Source of the DNA: Celeribacter indicus
GTDB taxonomy: Bacteria > Pseudomonadota > Alphaproteobacteria > Rhodobacterales > Rhodobacteraceae
DNA: 64,000 nucleotides
NCBI RefSeq assembly: GCF_000819565.1
Contig: NZ_CP004393.1
Location: 599,001 to 663,000, forward strand
Direction: 5' to 3'
Shown: positions 1 to 8,504 of the stretch, in pieces
How positions within the stretch are numbered: position 1 is the first letter of the stretch
How the letters are laid out: each line of letters opens with the position of its first letter
Notes under the pieces: model-generated
Database searches by the model: none
What the model was told of the DNA's origin: nothing
The model's input: only the letters and a program-made list of their open reading frames with translations
Position numbers and translations under genes: made by a program

Positions 1-295
1 AAAAGCTCCAGCCATCCCTAAGCATGTCGGGATGGACGACGGAGAGGGAGATCAGTTCCCCGAGCCCCTTCAGCGCACGGAAGATCAGCGTGCGATGCGC
101 CCAGGGGCAGGCATAGGAGACATAGAGGTGATAGCGACCGGCCTCCGCCCTGAACCCGCCCTCGCCCGAGGGACCGGCCGATCCGTCGGCGGTGACCCAG
201 TTGCGGAATTTCGTCGTGGTGCGTTCGAACCGCCCGCCTGACGCGGATGTGTCGTACCAGCCCGTGTTCCAGACGCCGTCTTCCAGATAGCCCAT
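1..295 (-). CDS. S-glutathionyl-hydroquinone reductase (xi-class GST), 5' part only
   Basis: The first 98 codons are present and the gene continues past the left edge. The protein begins MGYLEDGVWNTGWYDT and carries SYACPWAHRTLIFR around residues 60-73. The Cys-Pro-Trp motif is the active-site signature of xi-class glutathione transferases (YqjG/PcpF family), which use glutathione to reduce glutathionyl-hydroquinones in the cytoplasm. The following VVHPDML stretch also fits that family. The start is the ATG at 293-295, where family similarity begins. The gene diverges from the small + strand gene at 501. The C-terminal helical domain lies outside the window, so a related GST class cannot be fully excluded. 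Confidence 0.85.
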   Translation of the reverse strand, partial: MGYLEDGVWNTGWYDTSASGGRFERTTTKFRNWVTADGSAGPSGEGGFRAEAGRYHLYVSYACPWAHRTLIFRALKGLGELISLSVVHPDMLRDGWSF

Positions 296-500
296 CGCTT
301 TCTCCCTGAATGCTTCGCAGGACAGGTAGTCCAGGACGGACCGCCCGCAAATCGCTGTCACGGCGCAGTGCCGGTGCGTGACCGCACACAGCTGACGCGA
401 CGGAACGGGCGAAAGGTGAAATCCGTTAGCTTGACGGAAACCAAATGCCGGTCATTCTGGTTGTGTGAGTACCACGGTCCGCTGCCCCCGGAGGTCTGCC

Positions 501-848
501 ATGACGGATTTTCTGCCCAAAGAGGTGCTCGAGGGTCTCGAGCTCGCGCGCAGGCGCGACCTGAAGAAAAAGAACCGCCTGCGCGTGCGGGTGGGAGAGG
601 AAACCTATCCGATCCTGCGCAGCTGGGAGACCGGTTTTGCCCTTGATCGGGAAAATACCGAGCATCTGCGCGGGCTGGTGGACGTCTATGACGGAGCCCG
701 GCATCTCTACCAGGCGCTGATCGTTGCCGCCCGCGAGGACGGGCACGAGATGAGCTTTGACTTCAAGCGCGCGACGCAGCATCGGGAGGGACCGCCGCTC
801 GACTACGACCGGCCGGATGACGCGCCGGTCGGTCTCCTTCCGCGCTAA
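501..848 (+). CDS. Conserved hypothetical protein (115 aa)
   Basis: I do not recognise a named family. The protein is small, charged and soluble: it starts MTDFLPKEVLEGLELARRRD, has a basic stretch KKKNRLRVRVG near residue 22, and ends in a Pro/Asp-rich tail. There is no signal peptide or membrane segment. The ATG at 501 follows GGAGG at 489-493; a longer in-frame reading from 465 lacks such a site. A possible promoter is TTGACG at 431-436 with CATTCT at 453-458 (16-bp spacer). The stop lies directly against the 3' end of the convergent lyase gene, with no terminator visible between them. A real gene is likely from its codon use and ribosome-binding site; its function is unknown. Confidence 0.7.
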   Translation: MTDFLPKEVLEGLELARRRDLKKKNRLRVRVGEETYPILRSWETGFALDRENTEHLRGLVDVYDGARHLYQALIVAAREDGHEMSFDFKRATQHREGPPLDYDRPDDAPVGLLPR

Positions 849-2027
849 TCACTGGAGATCGGAAAAGGCCTCCGTCAGCCTTTCGCAGGCGCGCTCCACG
901 AGGCTGCGCGGCATCGCGAGGTTGAAACGCAGAAAATCCTCGCCTCCCGTGCCGAAGGTGGGCCCATGGTTGGGGGCGATCCGCGCCTCCTCCTGCACGC
1001 GCCGGAGGATCTCCTCCCGCGCCATGCCGGTGCCGGAAAAGTCGACCCATGCAAGATATGTCGCCTCGAGCGGCATCGAGTGCACGCCTGGCAGCGCATT
1101 CACCGCGGCGTCGAACAGGCGGCGGTTTCCATCGAGATAGGCGGTGAGCCGGTCGACCCAGGCGGCGCCCTCGGGGCTGTAGGCGGCCATCGCCATCTCG
1201 ATCCCGAAGGAATTGGGCGAAATGCCGAGCCCGGCCATCCGCGCCGCGAACCGCCCGCGCAGCGTCTCGTCGGCGATGATGACATTTCCGACATGCGAAC
1301 CCGCGATGTTGAAAGTCTTCGTCGTCGCGCTCAGCATCACGAGCCGGTCTTCGACGCCGTCCACCAGCGCCATCGGCGTATGGTGATGTCCCGGCATCAG
1401 GAGGTCGTGGTGAATTTCGTCCGACACGAGGATCAGGTCGTGGCGGCGGCAGAAGTCCGCGACGCCCTCGAGTTCGGCGGGGGTCCAGACGCGCCCGCCG
1501 GGATTGTGCGGCGAGCAAAGCACGAGCATCTTTTCGCGCCCGGTCATGCGCGCGCCCCAGGCGTCGAAATCCATCTCGTACCGACCGTCGCGGAGCGCGA
1601 GCGGGCATTCCGCGACGTGCCGTCCGGCGGCTTTGATCACCCGGTGAAAGGCGTGGTAGACCGGCGTCATGAGAACGACACCGTCGCCCGGCAGGGTGAA
1701 GGCGTCGACGCACATCGCCGTGCCGTTGACAAGCCCGTGCGTCGTGAAGATCCATTCGTCCTCCACGCGCCAGCCGTGGCGCTCCCGCATCCACCACCGG
1801 ATCGCCGCGTGGTAGTCGCCCGGATCCCCGTAATAGCCGTAGATGCCGTGATCGGCCATGCGGCGCACCGCGTCCTGCACCACGGCAGGCGGGCGAAAGT
1901 CCATGTCCGCGACCCACATGGCGATCCCGTCCCGCGCCGGCACGCCATAAAGCGGCTCCATCATGTCCCATTTCGCGCAATGGGTGCCGAAGCGGGGGAT
2001 GACTTCGTCGAAAAGAACGTCGCTCAT
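849..2027 (-). CDS. patB: PatB/MalY-type PLP-dependent cystathionine beta-lyase / aminotransferase
   Basis: A 392-aa fold-type I PLP enzyme. MalY/PatB proteins cleave C-S bonds in cystathionine or cysteine conjugates, or act as aminotransferases. The N-terminal WVADMDF motif near residue 35 is diagnostic of this subgroup. CSPHNPGGRVW is the substrate/PLP segment, VSDEIHHDL holds the PLP-contacting Asp, and SATTKTFNIAG supplies the Schiff-base lysine (K237). Length is normal for the family. The start at 2025-2027 is preceded by AGAGGAG. The reading frame stays open upstream, but family similarity begins at MSDVLFDEV. It is divergent from def. The physiological substrate cannot be told from sequence. 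Confidence 0.88.
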   Translation of the reverse strand: MSDVLFDEVIPRFGTHCAKWDMMEPLYGVPARDGIAMWVADMDFRPPAVVQDAVRRMADHGIYGYYGDPGDYHAAIRWWMRERHGWRVEDEWIFTTHGLVNGTAMCVDAFTLPGDGVVLMTPVYHAFHRVIKAAGRHVAECPLALRDGRYEMDFDAWGARMTGREKMLVLCSPHNPGGRVWTPAELEGVADFCRRHDLILVSDEIHHDLLMPGHHHTPMALVDGVEDRLVMLSATTKTFNIAGSHVGNVIIADETLRGRFAARMAGLGISPNSFGIEMAMAAYSPEGAAWVDRLTAYLDGNRRLFDAAVNALPGVHSMPLEATYLAWVDFSGTGMAREEILRRVQEEARIAPNHGPTFGTGGEDFLRFNLAMPRSLVERACERLTEAFSDLQ

Positions 2028-2121
2028 GGGGGCTCCTCTTGTCTCTGCCGCGGCCACGTTAGGCGCAGTCGCAGGCGGAACGAAAGGCCAAATCGGCCCG
2101 CTCAACGCGTCTCGCGGACAG

Positions 2122-2150
2122 TTGCGCGCGGGCCTGCCATCCACTAAATG
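2122..2150 (+). promoter_or_regulatory. Predicted def promoter (leaderless start)
   Basis: TTGCGC at 2122-2127 and TAAATG at 2145-2150 are separated by 17 bp. With a 6-nt discriminator, transcription would start at 2157, exactly the A of the ATG chosen for def. No Shine-Dalgarno sequence is visible. This is pattern matching only. Confidence 0.5.
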
Positions 2151-2156
2151 CGTGGC

Positions 2157-2678
2157 ATGACGCTGAAACCGATCCTCATCCATCCCGACCCGCGCCTGAA
2201 GAAGGTCTGCGATCCCGTGTCCGCTTTCGGCCGCGATCTCGCGAAGCTTGCCGACGACATGCTCGAGACCATGTATGATGCGCCGGGCATCGGCCTTGCC
2301 GCGCCGCAGGTCGGCGTGATGCAGCGGCTCCTGGTGATGGATTGCGTGAAGGAGGCCGACGGCACCCCCGCGCCGATGGTCCTCGTCAACCCGGCGGTGA
2401 CCTGGAAGAGCGAGGAGCGCAATATCTATGAGGAAGGCTGCCTGTCGATCCCCGGCCAATATGCCGAGATCGAGCGCCCGAAGTCGGTGCGCGTGAGTTG
2501 GCAGGATGTCGAGGGCAAGGCGCATGAACAGGAATTCGACGCGCTCTGGGCGACCTGTGTGCAGCACGAGATCGACCACCTGGACGGGGTCTTGTTCATC
2601 GACTACCTGAAGCCGCTGAAACGCCAGATGATCACGCGCAAGATGCAGAAGCTCAAGCGCGAGCAGGCGCGGGCCTGA
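2157..2678 (+). CDS. def: Peptide deformylase 1 (canonical)
   Basis: Metalloenzyme that removes the formyl group from the N-terminal Met of nascent proteins at the ribosome. All three family motifs are intact: GIGLAAPQ, EGCLS with the metal-ligand Cys (C95), and QHEIDHLDG with H137-E138-H141 (HExxH). Length of 173 aa is normal. The start at 2157 (MTLKPILIHPDPRL) matches the usual family N-terminus. An in-frame ATG at 2148 exists but lies inside the predicted -10 element, and neither start has a clear ribosome-binding site. It is the first gene of a tightly overlapped def-def-def-fmt operon and is presumably the paralogue that does the housekeeping work. Confidence 0.95.
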   Translation: MTLKPILIHPDPRLKKVCDPVSAFGRDLAKLADDMLETMYDAPGIGLAAPQVGVMQRLLVMDCVKEADGTPAPMVLVNPAVTWKSEERNIYEEGCLSIPGQYAEIERPKSVRVSWQDVEGKAHEQEFDALWATCVQHEIDHLDGVLFIDYLKPLKRQMITRKMQKLKREQARA

Positions 2679-3169
2679 TGGCTGTGCGGGAGATCGTGCT
2701 CTGGCCGGACGTGCGGCTGAGCACTGCCTGTGCGCCGGTTGCCGCGATCACCGACGACATTCGCGCGCTCGTCTCCGACATGTTCGAGACGATGTATCAC
2801 GCGCCGGGGCGGGGTCTCGCCGCGCCGCAGGTCGGCGTGATGTCACGGCTTTTCGTGATGGATGCGACATGGAAGGAGGGGGAGCGAACGCCCTTCGTGG
2901 CGATCAATCCCGAAATCCTGTCCGTCTCCGAGGAAACCTGCGAGATGGACGAGGCCTGCCTGTCGATCCCCGGCGTCACCGCCGCCGTGACGCGCCCCGC
3001 GGGAGTTGCCCTGCGCTGGACCGATCTCGATGGAACCCGGCAGGAGCGTGCCTTCGCGGGCACCGAAGCGCGGATCGTGCAGCACGAGGCCGACCATCTC
3101 GACGGGCGGGTGCATTTCGACCGGCTCGATCCGAAGACCCGCGCCCGGCTCGAGGAGATCTACAGATGA
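2678..3169 (+). CDS. Peptide deformylase 2 (divergent, active site retained)
   Basis: 163-aa second paralogue. The ATG overlaps the def stop by one base (TGATG), so the two are probably translationally coupled. Motif 1 reads GRGLAAPQ, motif 2 reads EACLS (Ala for the usual Gly; the metal-ligand Cys is C94), and motif 3 is QHEADHLDG with H136-E137-H140 intact. The residues needed for catalysis are therefore all present, and it is likely an active deformylase, perhaps with different peptide preference. That preference is inference. Tandem def copies before fmt are, to my knowledge, common in Rhodobacteraceae. Confidence 0.88.
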   Translation: MAVREIVLWPDVRLSTACAPVAAITDDIRALVSDMFETMYHAPGRGLAAPQVGVMSRLFVMDATWKEGERTPFVAINPEILSVSEETCEMDEACLSIPGVTAAVTRPAGVALRWTDLDGTRQERAFAGTEARIVQHEADHLDGRVHFDRLDPKTRARLEEIYR

Positions 3170-3669
3170 CCGCCCGCCCCTTCGTGCCCTATCCCGACCG
3201 GCGACTGAAGACGAAGGTGCCGGCGGTCGAGGCCGTCACCGACGAGATCCGCCACCTCTGGGACGACATGGTGGAGACCATGGACGCGATGCCGGGCTAT
3301 GGGCTTGCCGGGCCGCAGATCGGCGTGATGCGGCAACTCGCCGTCGTCGATTGTTCGGAGGACCGCGGCAAGGCCGTCCGTATGGCCAACCCGGAGATCC
3401 TCCATGCCTCCGTGCAGATGCGCGAGCATGAGGAAGCCTCCCCGAACCTGCCGGGCGTGTCCGCCGTGATTTCCCGCCCGCGCGCGGTGACGGTGCGGTT
3501 CCTGAACACGGAGGGCGAGATCGAGGAGCGCGATTTCGTCGGGCTTTGGGCGACCTCCGTGCAGCATCAGATCGACCATCTGAACGGCAAGATGTATTTC
3601 GACCACCTGAAGCCGGTGAAGAAACAGATGTTCCTGAAAAAGGCGAAGAAGGCGGGGGCGATGCGATGA
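3166..3669 (+). CDS. Peptide-deformylase-like protein 3, active-site residues lost
   Basis: 167-aa third paralogue overlapping the previous gene by 4 bp (ATGA). The fold signature is recognisable ([11 protein letters not shown], then NLPGVSAVI, then [10 protein letters not shown]), but two catalytic positions are changed. The EGCLS motif has become EASPN, placing Ser92 where the metal-binding Cys should be. The HExxH motif has become HQIDH, with Gln135 replacing the general-base Glu. The two metal-ligand His (134, 138) remain. It is full length without frameshift or internal stop, so it looks maintained rather than decaying. Known deformylase chemistry predicts little or no activity; a regulatory, binding or scaffolding role is possible but unproven. 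Confidence 0.85.
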   Translation: MTARPFVPYPDRRLKTKVPAVEAVTDEIRHLWDDMVETMDAMPGYGLAGPQIGVMRQLAVVDCSEDRGKAVRMANPEILHASVQMREHEEASPNLPGVSAVISRPRAVTVRFLNTEGEIEERDFVGLWATSVQHQIDHLNGKMYFDHLKPVKKQMFLKKAKKAGAMR

Positions 3670-4571
3670 GGGTGATCTTCATGGGCAGCCCGGAATTTTC
3701 CGTGCCGGTGCTCGACGCGCTGGTGGAGGCCGGACACGACATCCTCTGCGTCTATTGCCAGCCGCCCCGGCCGGCCGGGCGCGGAAAGAAGGACCGTCCC
3801 ACCCCGGTGCAGGCCCGCGCCATGTCGCTCGGCCTCCCGGTACGCCATCCGGCGAATTTTCGCGATCCCGCGGAGGTCGCGGCCTTCGCCGATCTCGGGG
3901 CCGACGTCGCGGTTGTCGTGGCCTATGGTCTCCTGCTGCCGCAATCCGTTCTCAATGCGCCGCGACACGGCTGTCTCAACATCCACGCCTCGCTCCTGCC
4001 GCGCTGGCGCGGAGCCGCGCCGATCCATCGTGCGATCCTTGCGGGCGACGCGGAGACCGGCGTCTGCATCATGCAGATGGAGGCGGGGCTCGACACCGGT
4101 CCCGTCCTCTTGCGGCGTGTGACGCAGATCGGGGAAAGCGACACCACGGCCTCCCTTCACGACCGTTTGTCGGATCTGGGCGCAAAAGCGATTGTCGAGG
4201 CACTCGCGAGGCTCCCCGAGTTGACGCCCGCGCCGCAACCGGAGGCGGGGGCTACCTATGCAAAGAAGATCGACAAGGACGAGGCCCGGATCGACTGGAC
4301 GCGCCCCGCGGTGGAGATCGACCGGCAGATCCGCGGCCTCTCGCCCTTTCCCGGCGCGTGGTCCACGTTCCGCGGCGAGCGCATCAAATTCCACCTGTCG
4401 CGGGTGACCGATGGGCAGGGAGCGCCCGGCGCGGTGATCGGGGCGCTCACGATCGCCTGTGGCGAAGGGGCCGTCGAGATTCTTTCTGCGCAGCGGGAGG
4501 GAAAACGTGCTATGCAGATCGAAGAGATCCTGAGAGGTCTGGACCTGCCGGAGGGCAGTCGTTTCGAATGA
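3666..4571 (+). CDS. fmt: Methionyl-tRNA formyltransferase
   Basis: 301 aa. Transfers a formyl group from 10-formyl-tetrahydrofolate to initiator Met-tRNA, the step that deformylase later reverses. It begins [16 protein letters not shown], the family N-terminus. The formyltransferase core includes [17 protein letters not shown], which holds the conserved Asn and His catalytic residues, and METGLDTGP-like MEAGLDTGP. The C-terminal domain ([21 protein letters not shown]) follows. The ATG overlaps the preceding stop by 4 bp, so all four genes of the cluster are probably translated from one message. Confidence 0.96.
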   Translation: MRVIFMGSPEFSVPVLDALVEAGHDILCVYCQPPRPAGRGKKDRPTPVQARAMSLGLPVRHPANFRDPAEVAAFADLGADVAVVVAYGLLLPQSVLNAPRHGCLNIHASLLPRWRGAAPIHRAILAGDAETGVCIMQMEAGLDTGPVLLRRVTQIGESDTTASLHDRLSDLGAKAIVEALARLPELTPAPQPEAGATYAKKIDKDEARIDWTRPAVEIDRQIRGLSPFPGAWSTFRGERIKFHLSRVTDGQGAPGAVIGALTIACGEGAVEILSAQREGKRAMQIEEILRGLDLPEGSRFE

Positions 4572-4580
4572 GGTGAGCAG

Positions 4581-4823
4581 ATGTTTCCGGTCCTGATCGG
4601 TACGGTGGTGATTGCGGGCATCGTGGGCTATGCCTCCGAAAAGTCCGGCTTCACCCGCAACGGCTATCTTCAGTCGATCATCATCTGCGTCGGCGGCGCA
4701 TTCCTGGCCTATTTCGTCAAGCTGATGTTCGGCATCGGGTTGCGCTCGCCCGGTCTCAATGCGGTCGTCTCCTCGCTCGGCGCGCTGATCATCGTGCCGA
4801 CCCACTGGCGGCGGCGGGACTGA
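4581..4823 (+). CDS. Small membrane protein, GlsB/YeaQ/YmgE-like
   Basis: 80 aa with three hydrophobic segments: about residues 2-18, 31-51 and 58-73, separated by short loops and ending in HWRRRD. The glycine-rich pattern is reminiscent of the transglycosylase-associated (GlsB/YeaQ/YmgE) family of small stress-related inner-membrane proteins, but similarity is weak and I would not insist on it. It starts 9 bp after fmt, preceded by GAGGTGAGCAG, which gives a plausible ribosome-binding site and suggests co-transcription with fmt. Exact role unknown. Confidence 0.7.
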   Translation: MFPVLIGTVVIAGIVGYASEKSGFTRNGYLQSIIICVGGAFLAYFVKLMFGIGLRSPGLNAVVSSLGALIIVPTHWRRRD

Positions 4824-4849
4824 GGACGGCCGGCAAGGGAGGCAAGTGA

Positions 4850-4987
4850 ATGTTCAGTCTGCTCTCGATACCGGGAATGGTGGCGCGGATCCTCTTCGCG
4901 CTGGCGCTCTGGCTGATGATGCGGCCCGGCGGATGGTTCGTCGCCTGCTGCCTCGGCATCGCCGCGACCTGGTACATCAAGGCGTAG
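4850..4987 (+). CDS. Tiny membrane protein (45 aa)
   Basis: A 45-codon frame beginning MFSLLSIPGMVARILFALA. Its ATG is preceded by a strong ribosome-binding site (AAGGGAGG at 4835-4842, 7 nt before the start). The product is almost wholly hydrophobic: a helix around residues 10-23, Arg-Pro-Gly-Gly, then a second hydrophobic segment WFVACCLGIAATWYI and a terminal Lys-Ala. It follows the previous small membrane gene by 26 bp and may be part of the same message. No family recognised. An overlapping GTG-started frame at 4846 has no hydrophobic or other coherent pattern and is unlikely to be real. Confidence 0.6.
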   Translation: MFSLLSIPGMVARILFALALWLMMRPGGWFVACCLGIAATWYIKA

Positions 4988-5003
4988 TCGGGGCCCGCGA
5001 GGT

Positions 5004-5627
5004 TCACGACCGCGGCGGGCGCGACTTGTAGACCGGAAGGGACCAGCCGAGGGCGAGGCTCCCCGCCCTCAGCGCAAAGGTGAGGGCCGCACAGGCGGCA
5101 TAGCCGAGGATCGCGGGCGCCCCGAGGCCGTCGGCGGCGATGGCCGCGACCGCACCGGCGAGCGCCGCGGAGGCGTAGAGTTCACCATGCCTGAGCACGA
5201 GCGGCACCTCGTTGCAGACCACGTCCCGCATCAGCCCGCCGAAGCATCCGGTGGCCACGCCCATCAGCGCCACGATGACGGGCGGATGACCCTGGACAAG
5301 GGCCACGCCCGACCCCGCCGCGACGGCGATCCCGAGCGCCACGGCATCGGCCCATTCGAGCGCCTTGCGGCGGCTTTCGAGAAGATGCGCGGTGAAGAAG
5401 GTGACGGCGGCGACCGCGCAGGCAATGAGGATATAGGCCGGATCGGCGACCCAGAACACCGCCTCGCGGTTCATCAGCAGGTCGCGGATCGTCCCGCCGC
5501 CGACCGCGGTGAGGCAGGCGAGGAAGGCGAAGCCGACGATGTCGAGCTGGGCGCGCGAGGCGGCCAGCGCGCCGGTGAGGGCAAAGACGAATACGGCCCC
5601 GTAATCGAGCGCCGCGAGCAGCGTCAT
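5004..5627 (-). CDS. TRIC-like / UPF0126 membrane channel protein
   Basis: 207-aa multi-spanning inner-membrane protein of the UPF0126 (YicG/YadS) family, bacterial relatives of trimeric intracellular cation channels. It shows the twofold repeat of the family: [17 protein letters not shown] with [13 protein letters not shown] in the first half, and [24 protein letters not shown] in the second. About six or seven hydrophobic helices are visible. The start at 5627 overlaps the rnhA stop (ATGA), which fits translational coupling. A run-on frame extends further upstream but inside rnhA. The transported ion in bacteria is not firmly established. Confidence 0.85.
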   Translation of the reverse strand: MTLLAALDYGAVFVFALTGALAASRAQLDIVGFAFLACLTAVGGGTIRDLLMNREAVFWVADPAYILIACAVAAVTFFTAHLLESRRKALEWADAVALGIAVAAGSGVALVQGHPPVIVALMGVATGCFGGLMRDVVCNEVPLVLRHGELYASAALAGAVAAIAADGLGAPAILGYAACAALTFALRAGSLALGWSLPVYKSRPPRS

Positions 5628-6085
5628 GCGGACGCCTTCTTGAATGGCGCCATGCCCGCGCGGGCGAGCTCGTCGGCGCGTTCGTTCTCCGGGTGGCCGG
5701 CATGGCCCTTTACCCATTCCCAGATCACGGTGTGGCGCCGCTGCGCCGCGTCGAGCCGCTGCCAGAGATCGACGTTCTTGACCGGCTTCCTGCCCGCGGT
5801 CTTCCAGCCGTTGCGCTTCCAGCCATGGATCCAGCCGGTCACGCCGTTCTTCACATAGGCGCTGTCGGTCACAACGGTGATCTCTGTCGGCCGGCCCAGC
5901 GTCTCCAGCGCGGAGATCGCCGCGAGAAGCTCCATGCGGTTGTTGGTGGTCTCGGCCTCGCCGCCCTTCAGCTCGCGTTCCTTGAGCACCCTGTCGCCCT
6001 CTTTCGCCTGCAACAGCGCGCCCCAGCCGCCGGGACCGGGATTTCCGGAGCAGGCTCCGTCGGTATATGCGTAGAATTCAGCCAT
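5624..6085 (-). CDS. rnhA: Ribonuclease HI
   Basis: 153 aa. Cleaves the RNA strand of RNA-DNA hybrids during replication and R-loop removal. Catalytic acids are visible: D9 in [15 protein letters not shown]52 in [11 protein letters not shown]74 in VVTDSAYV, and the C-terminal Asp in [10 protein letters not shown]. The conserved His occurs in [11 protein letters not shown]. Length matches E. coli RnhA (155 aa). The start is [10 protein letters not shown] at 6083-6085; sequence further upstream in frame does not resemble the family. Its 3' end overlaps the TRIC-like gene. Confidence 0.96.
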   Translation of the reverse strand: MAEFYAYTDGACSGNPGPGGWGALLQAKEGDRVLKERELKGGEAETTNNRMELLAAISALETLGRPTEITVVTDSAYVKNGVTGWIHGWKRNGWKTAGRKPVKNVDLWQRLDAAQRRHTVIWEWVKGHAGHPENERADELARAGMAPFKKASA

Positions 6086-6151
6086 GACAAAGCAGGGTGA
6101 TATAGCGCCGGGCGGTGCCGTCAAGCCCCGTGCGTGTCCCGTCCGCCCAGG

Positions 6152-6763
6152 TCATGTCCGCTCGAGGGCGAGTTTCGCGCCCAGCCCGGCAAAGGAGGCG
6201 GCGAAGACGCGGCGTATCCAGCTCATGACGCTCTCGTTTTCGACCACACGCGTCCGCAGCCAGCCTGCTGCCATCGCGTACATCAGGAACACGGCAAAGG
6301 TCACGGCGACAAAGCCCGTGCCGAGTTCGATCAGACGCAGTGTCGCGTCCGGCGCCCGTGCGGGAATGAACTGCGGCAGGAAGGCGACGAAGAACATCGG
6401 CAGTTTCGGGTTCAGGAGGTTCAGCAGCACCCCGCGCCGGACGAGGGTGAGGGGGCGCTGCGGTGTGGGATCGGCGGTCACCTCCGGGGCTCCGCTGCCC
6501 CTGAGTGTCCCCCAGGCCATGTAAAGCAGGTAGGCGACGCCCGCATATTTGATCGCGGAAAACAGCAATGCGGAGCTGTGCAGCACGGCGGCGAGGCCGG
6601 CGAGCGCCACGCCGAGATGGACGACGGTGGCCAGGGTACAGCCGAGAACCGCCCACAGACCGGCACGAAAGCCGCGTCCGAGCGTGGTGGACAGGGTATA
6701 GATCACCCCGATGCCGGGGGCGAGGCAGACGATGAAGGTGGTCAGCAGGAATTCGACGCTCAT
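6152..6763 (-). CDS. LysE/RhtB-family amino-acid exporter
   Basis: 203-aa inner-membrane protein with about six hydrophobic segments. The N-terminal [22 protein letters not shown] and the cytoplasmic motif [20 protein letters not shown] are characteristic of LysE/RhtB exporters of amino acids or their analogues. Substrate cannot be predicted. Its ATG overlaps the ispH stop by 4 bp, so it is translated from the ispH message. A 66-nt gap separates it from rnhA, with no clear terminator. Confidence 0.9.
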   Translation of the reverse strand: MSVEFLLTTFIVCLAPGIGVIYTLSTTLGRGFRAGLWAVLGCTLATVVHLGVALAGLAAVLHSSALLFSAIKYAGVAYLLYMAWGTLRGSGAPEVTADPTPQRPLTLVRRGVLLNLLNPKLPMFFVAFLPQFIPARAPDATLRLIELGTGFVAVTFAVFLMYAMAAGWLRTRVVENESVMSWIRRVFAASFAGLGAKLALERT

Positions 6764-7710
6764 GCCGGTTCCCTCAGCACACGCGGCACCTTGAACTCGA
6801 CATTCTCCTGCGCCGTCTCGATGCGCTCGACCGTCAGGTCGAAGCGCGCGGCGAAGGCGTCGATCACCTCGTTGACCAGCACCTCCGGGGCGGAGGCCCC
6901 GGCGGTGATGCCGACGGCGCGGATGCCGTCGAGGGCGCGCCAGTCGATGTCGGCGGCGCGCTGCACGAGCTGGGAATAGGCACAGCCATTGGCGCGGCCG
7001 ACCTCCACGAGGCGCTTGCTGTTCGAACTGTTCGGTGCGCCGATCACCAGGAGCGCGTCGATCGCGGGCGCGATCGCCTTGACCGCCGCCTGCCGGTTGG
7101 TTGTGGCGTAACAGATATCTTCCTTGTGCGGCCCCACGATGGCCGGAAACCGCGCCTTCAGCGCCGCCACGATCCCGGCGGTGTCATCGACCGACAGCGT
7201 CGTCTGGGTGATGAACGCGAGCCGGTCGGGATCGCGCACCTCGAGCCCCGCCACGTCCTCCGGTTTCTCCACGAGAAGCACCTCGCCCTCCGGAAGCTGT
7301 CCCATCGTGCCGATGGTCTCCGGGTGTCCGGCATGGCCGATCATGATCATCTGGAGGCCGTTCTCGTGGTGACGCTCGGCCTCGATATGGACCTTGGAGA
7401 CCAGCGGACAGGTCGCGTCGACATAGACCATCTCGCGCTTCGCCGCCTCGGCGGGCACGGCCTTCGGCACGCCATGGGCGGAAAAGATCACCGGCCGGTC
7501 GTCCGGGCATTCGGCGAGCTCCTCGACGAAGACCGCCCCCTTTTCGCGCAGGCCGTCCACCACGAACTTGTTGTGCACGATCTCATGGCGCACATAGACC
7601 GGCGGCCCCCATTTCTCGAGCGCCATCTCGACGATCTTGATCGCCCTGTCGACGCCCGCGCAAAAGCCGCGCGGTGCCGCGAGATAAAGGGTGAGAGGGG
7701 ATCTGGTCAT
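6760..7710 (-). CDS. ispH: 4-hydroxy-3-methylbut-2-enyl diphosphate reductase
   Basis: 316 aa. Last enzyme of the MEP isoprenoid pathway, reducing HMBPP to IPP and DMAPP through a [4Fe-4S] cluster. Three conserved cysteine environments are seen: C17 in [12 protein letters not shown], the Cys in [10 protein letters not shown], and the Cys in [10 protein letters not shown]. Other family blocks are HEIVHNK, SAHGVP, GHAGHPE and [11 protein letters not shown]. The start ([10 protein letters not shown]) at 7708-7710 is preceded by AGGAG. Heads a small operon with the LysE-type exporter. Confidence 0.96.
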   Translation of the reverse strand: MTRSPLTLYLAAPRGFCAGVDRAIKIVEMALEKWGPPVYVRHEIVHNKFVVDGLREKGAVFVEELAECPDDRPVIFSAHGVPKAVPAEAAKREMVYVDATCPLVSKVHIEAERHHENGLQMIMIGHAGHPETIGTMGQLPEGEVLLVEKPEDVAGLEVRDPDRLAFITQTTLSVDDTAGIVAALKARFPAIVGPHKEDICYATTNRQAAVKAIAPAIDALLVIGAPNSSNSKRLVEVGRANGCAYSQLVQRAADIDWRALDGIRAVGITAGASAPEVLVNEVIDAFAARFDLTVERIETAQENVEFKVPRVLREPA

Positions 7711-7732
7711 GGCGCGCTCCTGTTCTCTCCCA

Positions 7733-7761
7733 CAGGTATTGGCTTGTGCGCCGGAGTGCAA
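7733..7761 (-). promoter_or_regulatory. Predicted ispH promoter
   Basis: On the minus strand TTGCAC (7756-7761) and TACCTG (7733-7738) are 17 bp apart, about 23 nt upstream of the ispH ATG. Spacing is ideal; the -10 is a modest match. Confidence 0.45.
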
Positions 7762-7777
7762 CGTCTCCAAACGATGA

Positions 7778-7796
7778 CCCCCGCGCGCGGCGGGGG
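7778..7796 (-). terminator. Hairpin downstream of the NYN-domain gene
   Basis: CCCCCGC (7778-7784) pairs with GCGGGGG (7790-7796) around a 5-nt loop, just after the stop of the minus-strand gene at 7802. The following minus-strand bases (TCATCGTTT) give only a poor U tract, so it may be a weak or Rho-assisted terminator. Confidence 0.45.
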
Positions 7797-7801
7797 CACT
7801 C

Positions 7802-8362
7802 TCAGTTGTCGTCGCTGTCGTCGTCGCGCGGCTCGCGCGGCGGGCGGCCGATCACTTCGCGCAGCTCGTCGAGCTCGATGAACGTGTCGGCCTGGCGGCG
7901 CAGCTCGTCGGCGATCATCGGCGGCTGGGTGCGGATCGTGGAGACGACGGACACGCGCACGCCCTGGCGCTGGAGGCTCTCCACCAGCGGGCGGAAATCG
8001 CCGTCGCCGGAGAACAGGACGATATGATCGACGCGGGGCGCGAGTTCCATCGCGTCGACCGTCAGTTCGATGTCCATGTTGCCCTTGATCTTGCGGCGGC
8101 CCATGGAGTCGGTGAATTCCTTGGCCGGTTTCGTGACCATGCTGAACCCGTTGTAGTTCAGCCAGTCGACCAGCGGGCGGATCGGTGAGTAGTCGTCGTT
8201 TTCAAGCAGGGCGGTGTAGTAGAAGGCACGCAGCAGCTTGCCGCGGCGCATGAATTCCTGTCGGAGAAGTTTGTAATCGATATCGAACCCGAGCGACTTC
8301 GCAGCGGCGTAGAGATTCGACCCATCGATGAACAAGGCAAGCCGTTCATCTTTGTAAAACAT
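7802..8362 (-). CDS. NYN-domain (LabA/DUF88-like) putative nuclease
   Basis: 186-aa PIN-like protein of the NYN family. Conserved acidic residues that would bind Mg2+ are visible: Asp in LFIDGSNLY near residue 14, Asp in [13 protein letters not shown], and Asp in [12 protein letters not shown]. The C-terminus is a low-complexity acidic tail (DDDSDDN). NYN domains are predicted RNases; the cyanobacterial relative LabA affects circadian expression. No target is known here. It is monocistronic and divergent from folK across a 142-bp region. Confidence 0.88.
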   Translation of the reverse strand: MFYKDERLALFIDGSNLYAAAKSLGFDIDYKLLRQEFMRRGKLLRAFYYTALLENDDYSPIRPLVDWLNYNGFSMVTKPAKEFTDSMGRRKIKGNMDIELTVDAMELAPRVDHIVLFSGDGDFRPLVESLQRQGVRVSVVSTIRTQPPMIADELRRQADTFIELDELREVIGRPPREPRDDDSDDN

Positions 8363-8504
8363 TTACGGGATCCTTTTGGGTTTGATTCTTGGGTCCGTCC
8401 CAATTGGCAGACCATTGTCGTGGCTTTCTGTGCGTGTGAGTAGTATGAAACATGCCAAACGGGAACTTGTCTAAAAATATAGGGCCCGAACAGGGGGCGT
8501 CAGC

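Noticed and set aside
18..389. 123-codon minus-strand open frame at the left edge
   Set aside because: It is Arg/His/Ser-rich with no coherent pattern; the overlapping minus frame starting at 295 encodes a clear xi-class GST with a CPW motif and leaves the window.
4846..5031. GTG-started 61-codon + frame overlapping the 45-codon membrane ORF
   Set aside because: Composition is random-looking; the hydrophobic frame starting at 4850 has the better codon pattern and uses the same ribosome-binding site at proper spacing.
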